A stretch of DNA of 51,199 bases, from assembly GCA_902561795.1 (NCBI GenBank), contig CACERG010000013.1, positions 1-51,199 of the forward strand, written 5' to 3'. The position numbers and the translations under genes are program-made. Shown piece after piece: positions 1 to 9,048 of the stretch; position 1 is the first letter of the stretch, and each line of letters opens with the position of its first letter. A model generated the notes under the pieces. That model did not search any database, had not been told where the DNA came from, and was given only the letters and a program-made list of their open reading frames with translations. This DNA comes from an uncultured Bacteroidota bacterium. Its GTDB lineage: Bacteria; Bacteroidota; Bacteroidia; Flavobacteriales; Flavobacteriaceae.

Positions 1-2472
1 ATACCCACCATCATTATCACCATCATATCTACTTCGACGGCCTCTTTGGTTTTTCTTTTGATTCAATCGATAGGTAAAGGTGGTAATATATGTAGGTTGC
101 CGCCACTGGAATTCAGTATAACTATTAAAGGTATCGGTGAAGGTGTCTGAGCGATACTTTTGAGAATTGAATACATCACTAATCCTAAAGGATAAAGTAC
201 CTTTGTCTTTTAATATGTCTTTGTTAAATGCAGTAGACAATCCGCCCAGCGGTTTGCTTCTGGATTGTGCGGTTACCCGAGGTCCACGCAAAAAAAGTTG
301 GTTTTGCCAACTAAGGCCTTTACCAAAATTAATACTCGAAATAAATCGTGAAGACCAGCTTATATTTTTGGCGTCAAAGACAAATCCATTGTAGGTTCCA
401 ATGACTTCATTGCTGTAAAGATTAAAATTGGCATTTAAGCGAATTTTTCGATTGGGAGTAAAAGTTAGACTAGCCTCTCCTCCATAGCGTTTATTTTTGG
501 AAAGATTGATAGGACCTCTTCTTAATACGGGTACAATTACAAGATCAGAATTTGGATCATTTGGGTCACCACTCAAGACAACTGTTTCTCCTGTATCTTC
601 ATTAACAAATTGGAAGTTATTAGTAGTGCGCTGATAATAAATGGATCCATTTAAAGTGAATTTTTTGAAGCGCTTAAGGTAACCAAAATCGAAACTACCG
701 GTACTAGCAGGATCCAAATCAGGATTCCCCTGAAAGAAGTTGGTAATACTGTTTCGCGAAGGAAAAGGATTTAGGAAAAATCCTCGGGGACGCCTAATCC
801 TTTTGGCATAGCCTAGTGTAATGCTTTCTTTTTCATCAATTTCAAAAGAGAGGTTGACTGTAGGAAACCAATTGGTATATCGTTTATTTGTGTAGTCATT
901 GGTTGTTCTTTGGTCAATCACAATGTTAGAATCCTCAATTCGCAACCCAAGTAAAAGAGAGAATTTATTAATTTTCTTACCGAACTGAGCATAGGCAGCA
1001 TTTACATATTCTTTGTACACCAATACGTTTGTTAGGTCGATATCGATGGTACGAATGTTGTTTTCTATGAATGCAACTTCATAATCGGTTTCAATAGTAT
1101 TAAAAGTACCACGATATCCTAGCTCTATTTGAGTATTTTCATCTAAGGGATAGATATAATCTACTTGAGCCAAGATCCTTTTTTGTGACTCTAGTGTTGT
1201 CACTTCTTCATTATTGTTAATCCTTATGAAGGGAAAGCTTTGGAGGCTTGTGATTTGTGCTAGCTCATCTTCCGCACTTTCTTCGTACTGATAGGTTGCA
1301 CTAATTTCATGCCCTTTGTCATTAAATTTCTTTTCATAGAGCCCTGAGATTTGAAAAGATTCATCAAGTTCAGGTTCATATTGCTGGCGCTCAACTGTAG
1401 AAATGGGGCTTCCACCAATGGAGTTTAGTTCATCAATGGTAACAACACCATCATTAATACCTTCATTGTCTCGGTAAAATCCATTTAAGGTGAAGCTACT
1501 AGAATCGTCAATAAAGTATTCCGCTCCTAGAGAAATAAATTTCTGATCACGTTCTCGATTGATTTTTCCTGTTTCAAATAGATAGGAATTAGCTTCTTCT
1601 CCATTGAAATACTCATTTTCAGACAATCCATTGCTAATACTAGTCCTTCGGCCAATAGTATTGGTAGAAAACAGATTTAGTTTCTTTGTTTTCCAATTGA
1701 CGGTAGCTGTCCCGCGGTATGTTTCAGGAACACCACCATTTACATTAAAGTTACCATTGAAGCCAGAACGTTCTTGTTTTTTTAAAATTATATTGAGAAT
1801 TCCACCGGTGCCTTCGGCATCGTAACGAGCAGAAGGTGAGGTGATAACTTCTACTTTTTCAATGGATTCTGAAGGCAGCTGGCGAAGCCCGTCAGGTCCT
1901 GAAATACCAACAAGTCCTGAGGGTTTCCCATTGATTAAAATTCTAACATTGTTATTACCTCGAAGTGCAATATTTCCTTCAACATCAACAGTGATTGAAG
2001 GGATATTACCCAAAACGTCAGCAACACTGCCTCCACGGACTGTAATGTCTTTACCCACATTATAGATGCGCTTGTCTAAACGTATTTCAACCTGAGTCTG
2101 CTCACCTACCAGCTCAACTTCCTCTAGTTCGTTTGTATTAATTTCCAGCGCAATTGTTCCCAAATTCAAATTTGACTTAATCAATACATCGTTTTGACTA
2201 TACGTTATAAAACTGATGAACTCAATATCGATATCGTATTGTCCTGGAAAAGATTCGATTCGAAAATTTCCTTCAGCATCCGTGATCCCACCCTGAATAG
2301 TGTCAGGACGATTGTCGTTTTTTAAAGTAATTGTTGCATACTCAAGCGGTTGATTGGTTTCTTTATCAATTACCTTACCTGTAATAATGAATTTTGTTGG
2401 ACCCCCAGGCCTTTGCCCAAATGTGATGAGCATTCCAAGAAGGTATAGGATTCCAAAGTATTTCTTTTTCAT
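1..2472 (-). CDS. Outer membrane receptor/beta-barrel protein (TonB-dependent receptor-like), C-terminus cut by window edge
   Basis: I translated this by hand: one open frame runs from ATG at 2472 to base 1 with no stop (824 codons). It starts with a signal peptide (MKKKYFGILYLLGMLITFGQ), followed by a CarboxypepD_reg-like domain at about residues 28-110 (ITGKVIDKETNQPLEYATITL), a plug domain at about 130-235 (IPSITVDVEGNIALRGN, LINGKPSG, SPSARYDAEGTGGILNI), and a long beta-barrel of the OMP_b-brl_3 type. The last residues visible are rich in Arg, Asp and Gly (QRGRRSRYDGDNDGG), which is how this subfamily usually ends, so probably only a few residues are missing. The role would be an outer membrane channel or receptor; the substrate cannot be told, and no SusD-like partner is in view. 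Base composition is noticeably richer in GC than the rest of the window. Confidence 0.9.
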   Translation of the reverse strand, partial: MKKKYFGILYLLGMLITFGQRPGGPTKFIITGKVIDKETNQPLEYATITLKNDNRPDTIQGGITDAEGNFRIESFPGQYDIDIEFISFITYSQNDVLIKSNLNLGTIALEINTNELEEVELVGEQTQVEIRLDKRIYNVGKDITVRGGSVADVLGNIPSITVDVEGNIALRGNNNVRILINGKPSGLVGISGPDGLRQLPSESIEKVEVITSPSARYDAEGTGGILNIILKKQERSGFNGNFNVNGGVPETYRGTATVNWKTKKLNLFSTNTIGRRTSISNGLSENEYFNGEEANSYLFETGKINRERDQKFISLGAEYFIDDSSSFTLNGFYRDNEGINDGVVTIDELNSIGGSPISTVERQQYEPELDESFQISGLYEKKFNDKGHEISATYQYEESAEDELAQITSLQSFPFIRINNNEEVTTLESQKRILAQVDYIYPLDENTQIELGYRGTFNTIETDYEVAFIENNIRTIDIDLTNVLVYKEYVNAAYAQFGKKINKFSLLLGLRIEDSNIVIDQRTTNDYTNKRYTNWFPTVNLSFEIDEKESITLGYAKRIRRPRGFFLNPFPSRNSITNFFQGNPDLDPASTGSFDFGYLKRFKKFTLNGSIYYQRTTNNFQFVNEDTGETVVLSGDPNDPNSDLVIVPVLRRGPINLSKNKRYGGEASLTFTPNRKIRLNANFNLYSNEVIGTYNGFVFDAKNISWSSRFISSINFGKGLSWQNQLFLRGPRVTAQSRSKPLGGLSTAFNKDILKDKGTLSFRISDVFNSQKYRSDTFTDTFNSYTEFQWRQPTYITTFTYRLNQKKNQRGRRSRYDGDNDGGY

Positions 2473-2643
2473 TGAATGAAGATAGATTTTATTAGATTTG
2501 TTGACTTACCCAAATTACTGAATGACGTACCACTTTTACTTTAAAAGGTAAAACCTATTTTTTGATATTTTATAACCTTATTAAATACATAGTGATGGAA
2601 GTTTTTATGATATAAAACTAATAATGTAGCCTTAATGTTAATT

Positions 2644-2988
2644 TTAAGATAGAAAAGCTTCCAAAACTTCTATAGGTTCCGCCAAAATTCCTTTTTGATC
2701 TTTTAATACAATTGGTCTTTTAATGAGTTTGGGATGTTTGGAAAAAATCTCAAACAATTTTACATCATCAATAGGTTTGCCTTTATAATCACTTTTCCAT
2801 AAAGCTTCCTGAGTACGAATCATTTCCTGAGGCAGCTTGCCGATTTGTGAAAACAGATTTTTCCACTCTGCTGCAGTCAATGGATTCTTCAAGTATTCAA
2901 TGATTTTTAAGTCTATACTATTGTTTTTTAAGTACTGCAAAGCTTCTCTAGATTTGCGACACCTTTTATTGTGGTAAATTTTTATCAT
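2644..2988 (-). CDS. ArsC/Spx-family thioredoxin-fold protein (arsenate reductase-like)
   Basis: A 114-residue protein with the ArsC family fold: HNKRC at residues 6-10 supplies the Cys10 nucleophile in a CxxSR context, and Arg58 (MIRTQ) and Arg91 (KRPIV) match two of the three oxyanion-binding arginines of ArsC. The third, normally in a GRPP motif, is replaced by LAEP (103-106), so arsenate reduction is doubtful and a YffB/MgsR-like redox role is equally possible. An upstream ATG at 3015 exists, but family homology begins at the MIKIYHNK methionine (2988), so I chose that start. It lies directly behind the rplT terminator and seems to be a single gene. Confidence 0.8.
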   Translation of the reverse strand: MIKIYHNKRCRKSREALQYLKNNSIDLKIIEYLKNPLTAAEWKNLFSQIGKLPQEMIRTQEALWKSDYKGKPIDDVKLFEIFSKHPKLIKRPIVLKDQKGILAEPIEVLEAFLS

Positions 2989-2990
2989 GA

Positions 2991-3041
2991 CATAAAAATA
3001 AAAAACCCATCTCAATCAGGCTTTTTCGATTAGTAGGGTTT
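2991..3041 (-). terminator. Rho-independent terminator after rplT
   Basis: Read on the minus strand just after the rplT stop codon: AAACCC (3036-3041 on the plus strand reads GGGTTT) pairs with GGGTTT (3003-3008), with an inner helix CTAATC/GATT-G-AG (one bulged G), followed by a T-rich run. It would close the thrS-infC-rpmI-rplT transcript before the ArsC-like gene. Confidence 0.55.
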
Positions 3042-3044
3042 GAC

Positions 3045-3389
3045 TTATTTTAGTTTAACGACAATGGCTTTGAAAGCCTCGGGATGATTCATAGCCAAAT
3101 CAGCTAGTACTTTTCTGTTGAGCTCAATGTTATTAGCTTTTATTTTTCCCATAAATTGACTGTAGGACATTCCATTAGCTCTAGCACCTGCATTAATACG
3201 TGCAATCCACAAGGATCTAAAATTTCGTTTTTTTACTCTCCTATCTCTATAAGAGTAAAGCATTGCTTTTTCAACTGCATTTTTTGCAATAGTCCAAACA
3301 TTTTTTTTACGTCCGAAATAACCTTTGGCTTGTTTAATTATTTTTTTTCTGCGTGCTCTTGAGGCAACTGAATTTACTGATCTTGGCAT
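3045..3389 (-). CDS. rplT: 50S ribosomal protein L20
   Basis: A 114-residue basic protein with the typical L20 opening ([16 protein letters not shown]) and the conserved core [19 protein letters not shown] and [17 protein letters not shown]20 is an early-assembly 23S rRNA binding protein and, in other bacteria, a translational repressor of its own operon. It is the last gene of the infC-rpmI-rplT group, 87 bases after rpmI, and is followed by a hairpin terminator. Length is normal for the family. Confidence 0.98.
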   Translation of the reverse strand: MPRSVNSVASRARRKKIIKQAKGYFGRKKNVWTIAKNAVEKAMLYSYRDRRVKKRNFRSLWIARINAGARANGMSYSQFMGKIKANNIELNRKVLADLAMNHPEAFKAIVVKLK

Positions 3390-3476
3390 TTTAATAGCTT
3401 TTTGAAGCAGGCGGTAAAAATACTCTTTAAAGGGCCTTACTTCAGGTTAATTTTATTGTTTTAATAACTTTTTAAA

Positions 3477-3674
3477 TTATACAAGGCGTAATTGTTCTTT
3501 TATACTTTTTTTATCGCTATCATCAACTAATCCAGAGTGAGTTAGTTTTAATTTACGTTTTTTTGATTTTTTAGTTAAAATATGGTTTTTAAAAGCGTGT
3601 TTTCTTTTAATTTTTCCACTACCTGTCAACTTGAAGCGCTTTTTTGCACTTGACTTTGTTTTCATTTTTGGCAT
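3477..3674 (-). CDS. rpmI: 50S ribosomal protein L35
   Basis: A 65-residue, very basic protein beginning [21 protein letters not shown], the signature of L35, and containing the conserved [19 protein letters not shown] stretch. It sits between infC (6 bases upstream) and rplT in the classic IF3-L35-L20 order, so it is surely co-transcribed with them. Confidence 0.98.
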   Translation of the reverse strand: MPKMKTKSSAKKRFKLTGSGKIKRKHAFKNHILTKKSKKRKLKLTHSGLVDDSDKKSIKEQLRLV

Positions 3675-3680
3675 AATTTG

Positions 3681-4235
3681 TTATTTTTTCTTAGGGGTAA
3701 TAAACATAATCATCTTTTTTCCTTCTAACTCCGGCATTTGTTCAACTTTTCCAATTTCCTCAAGATCTTGTGCTAGACGCAAAAGTAGTATTTGGCCTTT
3801 TTCTTTAAAAATAATCGAACGGCCTTTAAAAAAAACAAAAGCCTTAAGTTTTGCTCCATCTTTAAGAAATTTTTCTGCGTGTTTCTTTTTAAAATCATAG
3901 TCGTGTTCGTCAGTATTTGGTCCGAAACGTATCTCTTTTACAATAATTTTAGTTGATTTCGCTTTAAGAGCTTTCTCTCTTTTTTTTTGTTCATACAAAA
4001 ACTTTTTGTACTCCAATATTTTGCATACTGGCGGTGTAGCGTTTGGCGAAATCTCAACAAGATCTAGTCCCAAGCCCTGTGCTATGTTTAAAGCCTTGTT
4101 TAGAGAATAAACTCCAATCTCTACATTATCACCTACAAGACGTATTTCGTGTGCTGTAATCTTTTCATTTATCCTATGCGGATCCTCTTTAAACACTCTA
4201 CCTGGACGGCTTGATCTTCTTCTTCGTATTGCTAT
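3681..4235 (-). CDS. infC: Translation initiation factor IF-3, probable AUA start
   Basis: IF-3 binds the 30S subunit and checks the start codon during initiation. The body ([64 protein letters not shown]) covers both IF3-N and IF3-C domains. The first ATG/GTG-type start in frame is a GTG at 4196, but the open frame continues upstream as [13 protein letters not shown], which matches the conserved flavobacterial N-terminus MAIRRR. The codon where the Met should be is ATA (4233-4235); no ATG, GTG or TTG is available there. IF-3 genes in many bacteria use AUU/AUC/AUA starts for autoregulation, so I infer an AUA start and a protein of 184 residues. It begins about 17 bases after the thrS stop. 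Confidence 0.85.
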   Translation of the reverse strand: MAIRRRRSSRPGRVFKEDPHRINEKITAHEIRLVGDNVEIGVYSLNKALNIAQGLGLDLVEISPNATPPVCKILEYKKFLYEQKKREKALKAKSTKIIVKEIRFGPNTDEHDYDFKKKHAEKFLKDGAKLKAFVFFKGRSIIFKEKGQILLLRLAQDLEEIGKVEQMPELEGKKMIMFITPKKK

Positions 4236-4251
4236 ATCTTTATTTTTTTAG

Positions 4252-6198
4252 TTAAACTTTAAAGGCAGCTTTACTATCCTTTATTTCACAATTAATCAGC
4301 TCAATAGCCGATTTTAAATCAAAGCTTCCAATATCTCCTTTTTGGTGTCTACGCAATGAGACAGTTTGGCTTTGGACCTCTTTTTCTCCTAGGATAATCA
4401 TGAAAGGTGTTTTCGAAATCTCTGATTCTCTAATTTTTTTTCCTATTGTTTCATTTCGATCGTCCAAGAGGGCGCGAATTTCGTGATTTTCCAAGAATTT
4501 TGAAACTTTTTTCGCGTAATTTTTGTGTTTTTCACTAACACAAAGTATGTTTACTTGGATTGGTGAAAGCCAAATGGGGAAATTTCCTGCTGTATGTTCT
4601 AAAAGAATGGCAACAAAACGTTCCATACTTCCAAAAGGAGCTCTATGTATCATGACTGGTCTGTGTAGATTATTATCACTACCCTTATAAGTTAAATCAA
4701 AGCGCTCCGGTAAATTATAGTCTACCTGAATGGTGCCCAGTTGCCATCTGCGTCCTAGTGCATCTTTCACCATAAAATCCAGTTTAGGTCCATAAAAAGC
4801 AGCTTCACCTTTTTCAATGTTATAATTTAATTTTTTTTCTATGGCAGCACTAATGATTGCATTTTCAGCCATTTCCCAATTTTTGACACTACCAATATAT
4901 TTTTCAGGCTTTTCAGGATCACGTAAAGACACCTGAGTGGTAAAATCTTTAAAACCGAGGGATTTAAAAACATATAAAACTAGATCAATAACTTTTTTAA
5001 ACTCCTCATTAAGTTGTTCAGGGGTGCAAAAGATATGTGCATCGTCTTGGGTGAAGCCTCTAACTCTAGTTAACCCGTGTAATTCTCCGCTTTGCTCATA
5101 ACGATAAACAGTTCCAAACTCAGCATACCGTTTCGGCAAATCACGATAACTCCAAGGTTTTGTTTTATATATTTCGCAATGGTGTGGACAATTCATGGGT
5201 TTAAGAATAAATTCTTCTCCATCAGCAGGTGTTTTTATTGGCTGGAAACTATCTGCTCCATATTTTTCATAATGTCCAGAGGTAACGTATAACTCCTTGT
5301 TTCCAATATGAGGAGAAATTACTTGTTCGTAACCTGCTAAAGTTTGAGCATTTTTAAGAAAATTTTCAAGTCGTTCACGAAGATTTGTTCCTTTTGGAAG
5401 CCATAGAGGTAAGCCTTGGCCTACTTTTTTTGAGAATGCAAAAAGTTCAAGTTCTTTACCAAGTTTTCTATGATCACGTTTTTTAGCCTCTTCTAATAAC
5501 ATCAAATATTCACTAAGTTCTTTTTGTTTAGGAAATGAAATACCATAAATTCGTGTGAGTTGTTTCTTTGATTCGTCTCCTCTCCAATATGCACCTGCAA
5601 CATTTAATAATTTTACCGCTTTGATGTGCCCTGAGTTTGGAATGTGCCCACCTTTGCATAAATCAGTAAAATCTGCATGATCACAAAAACTTATTTCACC
5701 GTCTTTTAAATTTTCAATTAATTCTAATTTAAAAGGATTGTTTTCTTTTTTATAATACTCAAGTGCATCTGATTTTGAACACATCCGCATTTTGAATTCA
5801 AACTTTTCTCGTGCAAAGCTTAGAAATTGTTTTTCCAAAGGGATCAAATCTTTTTCTGTAAATGAATAATTACCAAAATCAACATCGTAATAAAAACCAT
5901 TCTCAATTGGAGGACCTATAGTAAGTTTAGCCTTTGGATAAACTGATAATATACTTTGAGCAAGAATGTGAGCAGATGAATGCCAAAATGCAGCTTTTCC
6001 CTCTGGATCTTTCCATGTAAACAGTTTGATATCTCCATTTTTTTCAAGCGGAGTTGAAACTTCAATAATATTTTTATTGAAAGAAGACGACAATACGTTT
6101 CTTGCAAGTCCCTCACTTATACTTTGAGCAATCTCAAATGGGGTAGTGCCTTTTTTGAAAGAACGTTTTGACTTGTCTGGAAAAGAAATTTCTATCAT
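4252..6198 (-). CDS. thrS: Threonine-tRNA ligase
   Basis: Charges tRNA-Thr. Domains in order: N-terminal TGS (1-60), editing domain with HxxxH (His73, His77) and Cys181/His185, class II catalytic core with zinc ligands Cys337 and His388 plus a later His in VMIHRAPFG, motif 2 (FGTVYRYEQSGE), motif 3 (RAPFGSMERF), and a C-terminal anticodon-binding domain. At 648 residues it has the normal length. An in-frame ATG at 6258 overlaps the stop of the upstream DUF6095 gene as ATGA and would add 20 residues, but family homology starts at MIEISFPDKS (6198), so I prefer that start. It leads the infC-rpmI-rplT genes. Confidence 0.97.
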   Translation of the reverse strand: MIEISFPDKSKRSFKKGTTPFEIAQSISEGLARNVLSSSFNKNIIEVSTPLEKNGDIKLFTWKDPEGKAAFWHSSAHILAQSILSVYPKAKLTIGPPIENGFYYDVDFGNYSFTEKDLIPLEKQFLSFAREKFEFKMRMCSKSDALEYYKKENNPFKLELIENLKDGEISFCDHADFTDLCKGGHIPNSGHIKAVKLLNVAGAYWRGDESKKQLTRIYGISFPKQKELSEYLMLLEEAKKRDHRKLGKELELFAFSKKVGQGLPLWLPKGTNLRERLENFLKNAQTLAGYEQVISPHIGNKELYVTSGHYEKYGADSFQPIKTPADGEEFILKPMNCPHHCEIYKTKPWSYRDLPKRYAEFGTVYRYEQSGELHGLTRVRGFTQDDAHIFCTPEQLNEEFKKVIDLVLYVFKSLGFKDFTTQVSLRDPEKPEKYIGSVKNWEMAENAIISAAIEKKLNYNIEKGEAAFYGPKLDFMVKDALGRRWQLGTIQVDYNLPERFDLTYKGSDNNLHRPVMIHRAPFGSMERFVAILLEHTAGNFPIWLSPIQVNILCVSEKHKNYAKKVSKFLENHEIRALLDDRNETIGKKIRESEISKTPFMIILGEKEVQSQTVSLRRHQKGDIGSFDLKSAIELINCEIKDSKAAFKV

Positions 6199-6254
6199 TA
6201 TATTTTTAAAACTTAACAAAGATAGTTGGTCTTTATGAGTGTTACAATCATGTA

Positions 6255-6488
6255 TCAAATATTCCTCTTTTTTTTCTCACCCAAAAAAGATTTAACAATA
6301 GCCATGATTCCCTTAAATCCCAAATAAAGGGCAATAAACAAAAATAGTAATCCGATACTGAGAACAAAGTAATATAAGGGATGGTCTTTGTTTTTAAAAG
6401 ACTGATAAACAATTGTCGGTCCAATAAAGCAACTAAAAATTGAAATTGATACTAACCTGAATCCTTTTTTTAATAAATATTTGTCCAA
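6255..6488 (-). CDS. DUF6095 family small membrane protein
   Basis: A 77-residue protein with two membrane segments (about residues 12-30 and 38-64) and a basic tail (SFLGEKKKRN). The pattern FIGPTIVYQSFKNKDHPLYYFVLSIG followed by a second helix ending YLGFKGI resembles the flavobacterial DUF6095 family, function unknown. The start appears to be TTG (6486-6488); no ATG is available near it. It lies immediately upstream of thrS and its stop codon overlaps an alternative thrS ATG, suggesting co-transcription. Confidence 0.75.
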   Translation of the reverse strand: MDKYLLKKGFRLVSISIFSCFIGPTIVYQSFKNKDHPLYYFVLSIGLLFLFIALYLGFKGIMAIVKSFLGEKKKRNI

Positions 6489-6530
6489 TTAAAATTAAAA
6501 TTTTACAACATTCCACTTTTTAACAAAAAA

Positions 6531-7346
6531 TTAATTTTTATTAATTGCATCTATTGCTTTTCTTACATTACCGTGAATTTTTAAGTACTTTTTTATTAAA
6601 TTAATTTCTGCTCCTGTCGCATCGTAAACAATTTTTTCAGCTCGGTCTTGAAGCTTGTTATTTGTTAGTTGCATATCTACCATTTTATTTCCTCTGACAT
6701 GACCCAATTGAATCATTGTTGCTGTTGTTATACTATTAAGGATAAGTTTTTGCGCTGTTCCTGCCTTCATTCTCGAACTACCTGTTAGATATTCAGGTCC
6801 TACAACAACTTCTATGGGAAAATCACTAAAATTAGCAAGTGGACTATTAATGTTACATACAATACAACCAGTTGTAATTCCGTTTTTTTGAGCATCTTTT
6901 AAACCACCAACAACATAGGGAGTTGTTCCTGATGCCGCAATACCTATAACAATATCTTTATTATTAATTTGAAATTTTTTTAAATCTTTCCATGCTTGTT
7001 TAGAATCATCCTCAGCTTTTTCTATTGAATTTCTCAAAGCATGATCTCCCCCAGCAATAAGTCCAATAACTTTATCTGAGGAGGTTCCAAAAGTAGGAGG
7101 GCACTCAGATGCATCTAAAACACCTAGTCTGCCACTTGTGCCAGCACCAATGTAGAAAAGCCGACCACCACTTTTTAGAATCTCCACAACTTTTGAAATT
7201 AGTTTAGCGGTTTTATCTTTTATCATACCGACGGCATTAACAGCATTCTTATCTTCCTGATGCATTCCGTCCAACAATTCAATGATAGTTTTTTTTTCTA
7301 AGTCACTGTGGTGTGATTCAGATTCAGTTATTTTTTCAAAAGCCAT
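6531..7346 (-). CDS. murQ: N-acetylmuramic acid 6-phosphate etherase
   Basis: Cleaves the lactyl ether of MurNAc 6-phosphate to give GlcNAc 6-phosphate and D-lactate in peptidoglycan recycling, in the cytoplasm. A SIS sugar-isomerase domain is clear: GAGTSGRLGVLDASECPPTFG (67-87) with the catalytic Glu81, then GIAASGTTPYVVGGL and the GSSRMKAGTAQKLILN signature. The length of 271 residues is normal. It stands alone between icd and the DUF6095 gene; a TAnnTTTG box ends seven bases before the ATG. Confidence 0.95.
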   Translation of the reverse strand: MAFEKITESESHHSDLEKKTIIELLDGMHQEDKNAVNAVGMIKDKTAKLISKVVEILKSGGRLFYIGAGTSGRLGVLDASECPPTFGTSSDKVIGLIAGGDHALRNSIEKAEDDSKQAWKDLKKFQINNKDIVIGIAASGTTPYVVGGLKDAQKNGITTGCIVCNINSPLANFSDFPIEVVVGPEYLTGSSRMKAGTAQKLILNSITTATMIQLGHVRGNKMVDMQLTNNKLQDRAEKIVYDATGAEINLIKKYLKIHGNVRKAIDAINKN

Positions 7347-7352
7347 TTAGTA

Positions 7353-7360
7353 CAAATTTA
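7353..7360 (-). promoter_or_regulatory. Bacteroidota -7 promoter box for murQ
   Basis: Minus strand reads TAAATTTG, an exact match to TAnnTTTG, ending 6 bases before the murQ ATG (7346). I see no good TTTG box 19-21 bases further upstream. If used, the transcript would have a leader of only a few bases or none. Confidence 0.4.
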
Positions 7361-7381
7361 ATTAACTAAATATACGAGACC

Positions 7382-8608
7382 TTATCCAATTTTTGAGTCA
7401 AGATTTTTTTTCAACTCAGAAAGAAACTGTTGTGTTGTAAGATAATGAGAACTATCTGTCTTTTTTCCATGAATTAAAACTGCTAAATCTTTAGTCATTT
7501 TCCCGCTTTCTACAGTTTCAATACATACATTTTCAAGCGTAAAACAAAAATTAATTAATTTTTTATTATCATCAAGTTTACCTCTATGAGCAAGTCCACG
7601 AGTCCATGCAAAGATTGATGCAATTGGATTTGTCGACGTTTCATTTCCTTGCTGATATTGTCTGTAGTGACGAGTCACAGTTCCATGAGCTGCTTCTGCT
7701 TCCATGGTTTTTCCGTCAGGTGTTACCAGTGTTGAAGTCATTAGCCCCAAAGAGCCAAAGCCTTGGGCTACCGTATCTGATTGAACATCACCGTCATAGT
7801 TTTTACATGCCCAAACAAAGCCACCACTCATCTTCATGGCCGCAGCTACCATATCATCTATTAAACGATGTTCGTATTTGATTCCAGAACTTTTAAAATC
7901 TTCCCTAAATTCATTATCATAAACTTCTTGAAAAATTTCTTTAAAGCGACCATCGTATGCTTTAAGTATTGTATTTTTTGTTGATAAATATAAAGGCCAT
8001 TTTTTGTCAAGTGCCCTGTTCATACATGATCTTGCAAATCCATATATAGAGGAATCTATATTATACATACTCATCGCAACACCATTTTCTTTAAAATGAT
8101 ACACTTCCCAAGTTTTAGGGGTCCCTCCGTCATCAGGTGTAAAAGTCATAGTAAGTTTACCCTTACCTTTGGTTACGGTATCTGCAGCTTTATATTGATC
8201 CCCAAAAGCATGTCGTCCAATACAAATTGGCTTTGTCCATCCTTGAACATAACGAGGCACATTTTTCATTATAATTGGCTCACGGAATACTGTTCCACCT
8301 ACGATATTCCTAATTGTTCCATTTGGTGATCTCCACATATTGGAAAGGTTAAATTCTTTAACTCGATCTTCGTCTGGTGTTATTGTGGCGCACTTTATTC
8401 CTACGTTATGTTTTTTTACAGCATGAGCGGCTTGAATGGTTATTTTATCTTCAGTGGCATCTCGAGAAGTTACTGAAAGATCATAATATTCAATTTTTAT
8501 ATCTAAATAGGGAAGTATAAGCTGTTCTTTGATAAATTTCCAGATTATTCGAGTCATCTCGTCTCCATCCATCTCTACTATTGGATTAACAACTTTAATT
8601 TTTGTCAT
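7382..8608 (-). CDS. icd: NADP-dependent isocitrate dehydrogenase (eukaryotic-type homodimer)
   Basis: Oxidises isocitrate to 2-oxoglutarate in the TCA cycle. The 408-residue sequence is the eukaryotic-like subtype: [17 protein letters not shown] at the N-terminus, [16 protein letters not shown] (substrate-binding serine/arginine region), [11 protein letters not shown]-like metal-binding region ([23 protein letters not shown]) and [12 protein letters not shown] for NADP binding. I start it at MTKIKVVNP (8608) because the family begins there; an earlier in-frame ATG at 8632 would add eight unlikely residues. It is followed after 35 bases by murQ but looks like its own transcription unit. Confidence 0.96.
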   Translation of the reverse strand: MTKIKVVNPIVEMDGDEMTRIIWKFIKEQLILPYLDIKIEYYDLSVTSRDATEDKITIQAAHAVKKHNVGIKCATITPDEDRVKEFNLSNMWRSPNGTIRNIVGGTVFREPIIMKNVPRYVQGWTKPICIGRHAFGDQYKAADTVTKGKGKLTMTFTPDDGGTPKTWEVYHFKENGVAMSMYNIDSSIYGFARSCMNRALDKKWPLYLSTKNTILKAYDGRFKEIFQEVYDNEFREDFKSSGIKYEHRLIDDMVAAAMKMSGGFVWACKNYDGDVQSDTVAQGFGSLGLMTSTLVTPDGKTMEAEAAHGTVTRHYRQYQQGNETSTNPIASIFAWTRGLAHRGKLDDNKKLINFCFTLENVCIETVESGKMTKDLAVLIHGKKTDSSHYLTTQQFLSELKKNLDSKIG

Positions 8609-8703
8609 TAGTTTAAATTTTTGGTCATGCAAAGGGTCATACTCTGAACCAGAATGTTTAAATTAAACCTTCCTAAAAATAAAACGGTAATACCTTAATT
8701 TTA

Positions 8704-9048
8704 TTATAATTCTTTGATTCTTGCTTTTTTACCCCTGAGGTTTTTAAAGTAGTAAATTCTTGATTTACGTACTTTACCTTTTTTATTAACCTCAATCTTT
8801 TCTATTGTCGGTAAATTTATGGGAAATATGCGTTCTACTCCTATGGTCCCTGACATCTTTCTAATAGTAAAGGTTTTCGATAGACCCTGTCCTTTTATTT
8901 GAATAACAGTTCCTTTGAAAAATTGTGTACGAACTTTTTCTCCTTCCCTAATTTGGTAGTAGACGGTTATAGTGTCTCCTGTTTTAAATTCTGGAAGGTT
9001 TTTTTTTATTATGAATTCTTTTTGAACAAAATCTAAGAGTGGTTCCAT
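8704..9048 (-). CDS. rplS: 50S ribosomal protein L19
   Basis: A 114-residue protein with the L19 core (GDTITVYYQIREGEKVRTQFFKGTVIQ, TFTIRKMSGTIGVERIFPINLP, KVRKSRIYYFKNLRGKKARIKEL). It is at the 30S-50S interface. trmD lies 139 bases upstream in the same direction, the common trmD-rplS pairing, but rplS also has its own good promoter and a leader rich in palindromes. Confidence 0.98.
   Translation of the reverse strand: MEPLLDFVQKEFIIKKNLPEFKTGDTITVYYQIREGEKVRTQFFKGTVIQIKGQGLSKTFTIRKMSGTIGVERIFPINLPTIEKIEVNKKGKVRKSRIYYFKNLRGKKARIKEL

Noticed and set aside
1604-2065. Two plus-strand open frames opposite the outer membrane receptor
   Set aside because: They lie antisense to the plug domain, whose reading frame is intact and matches a known family.
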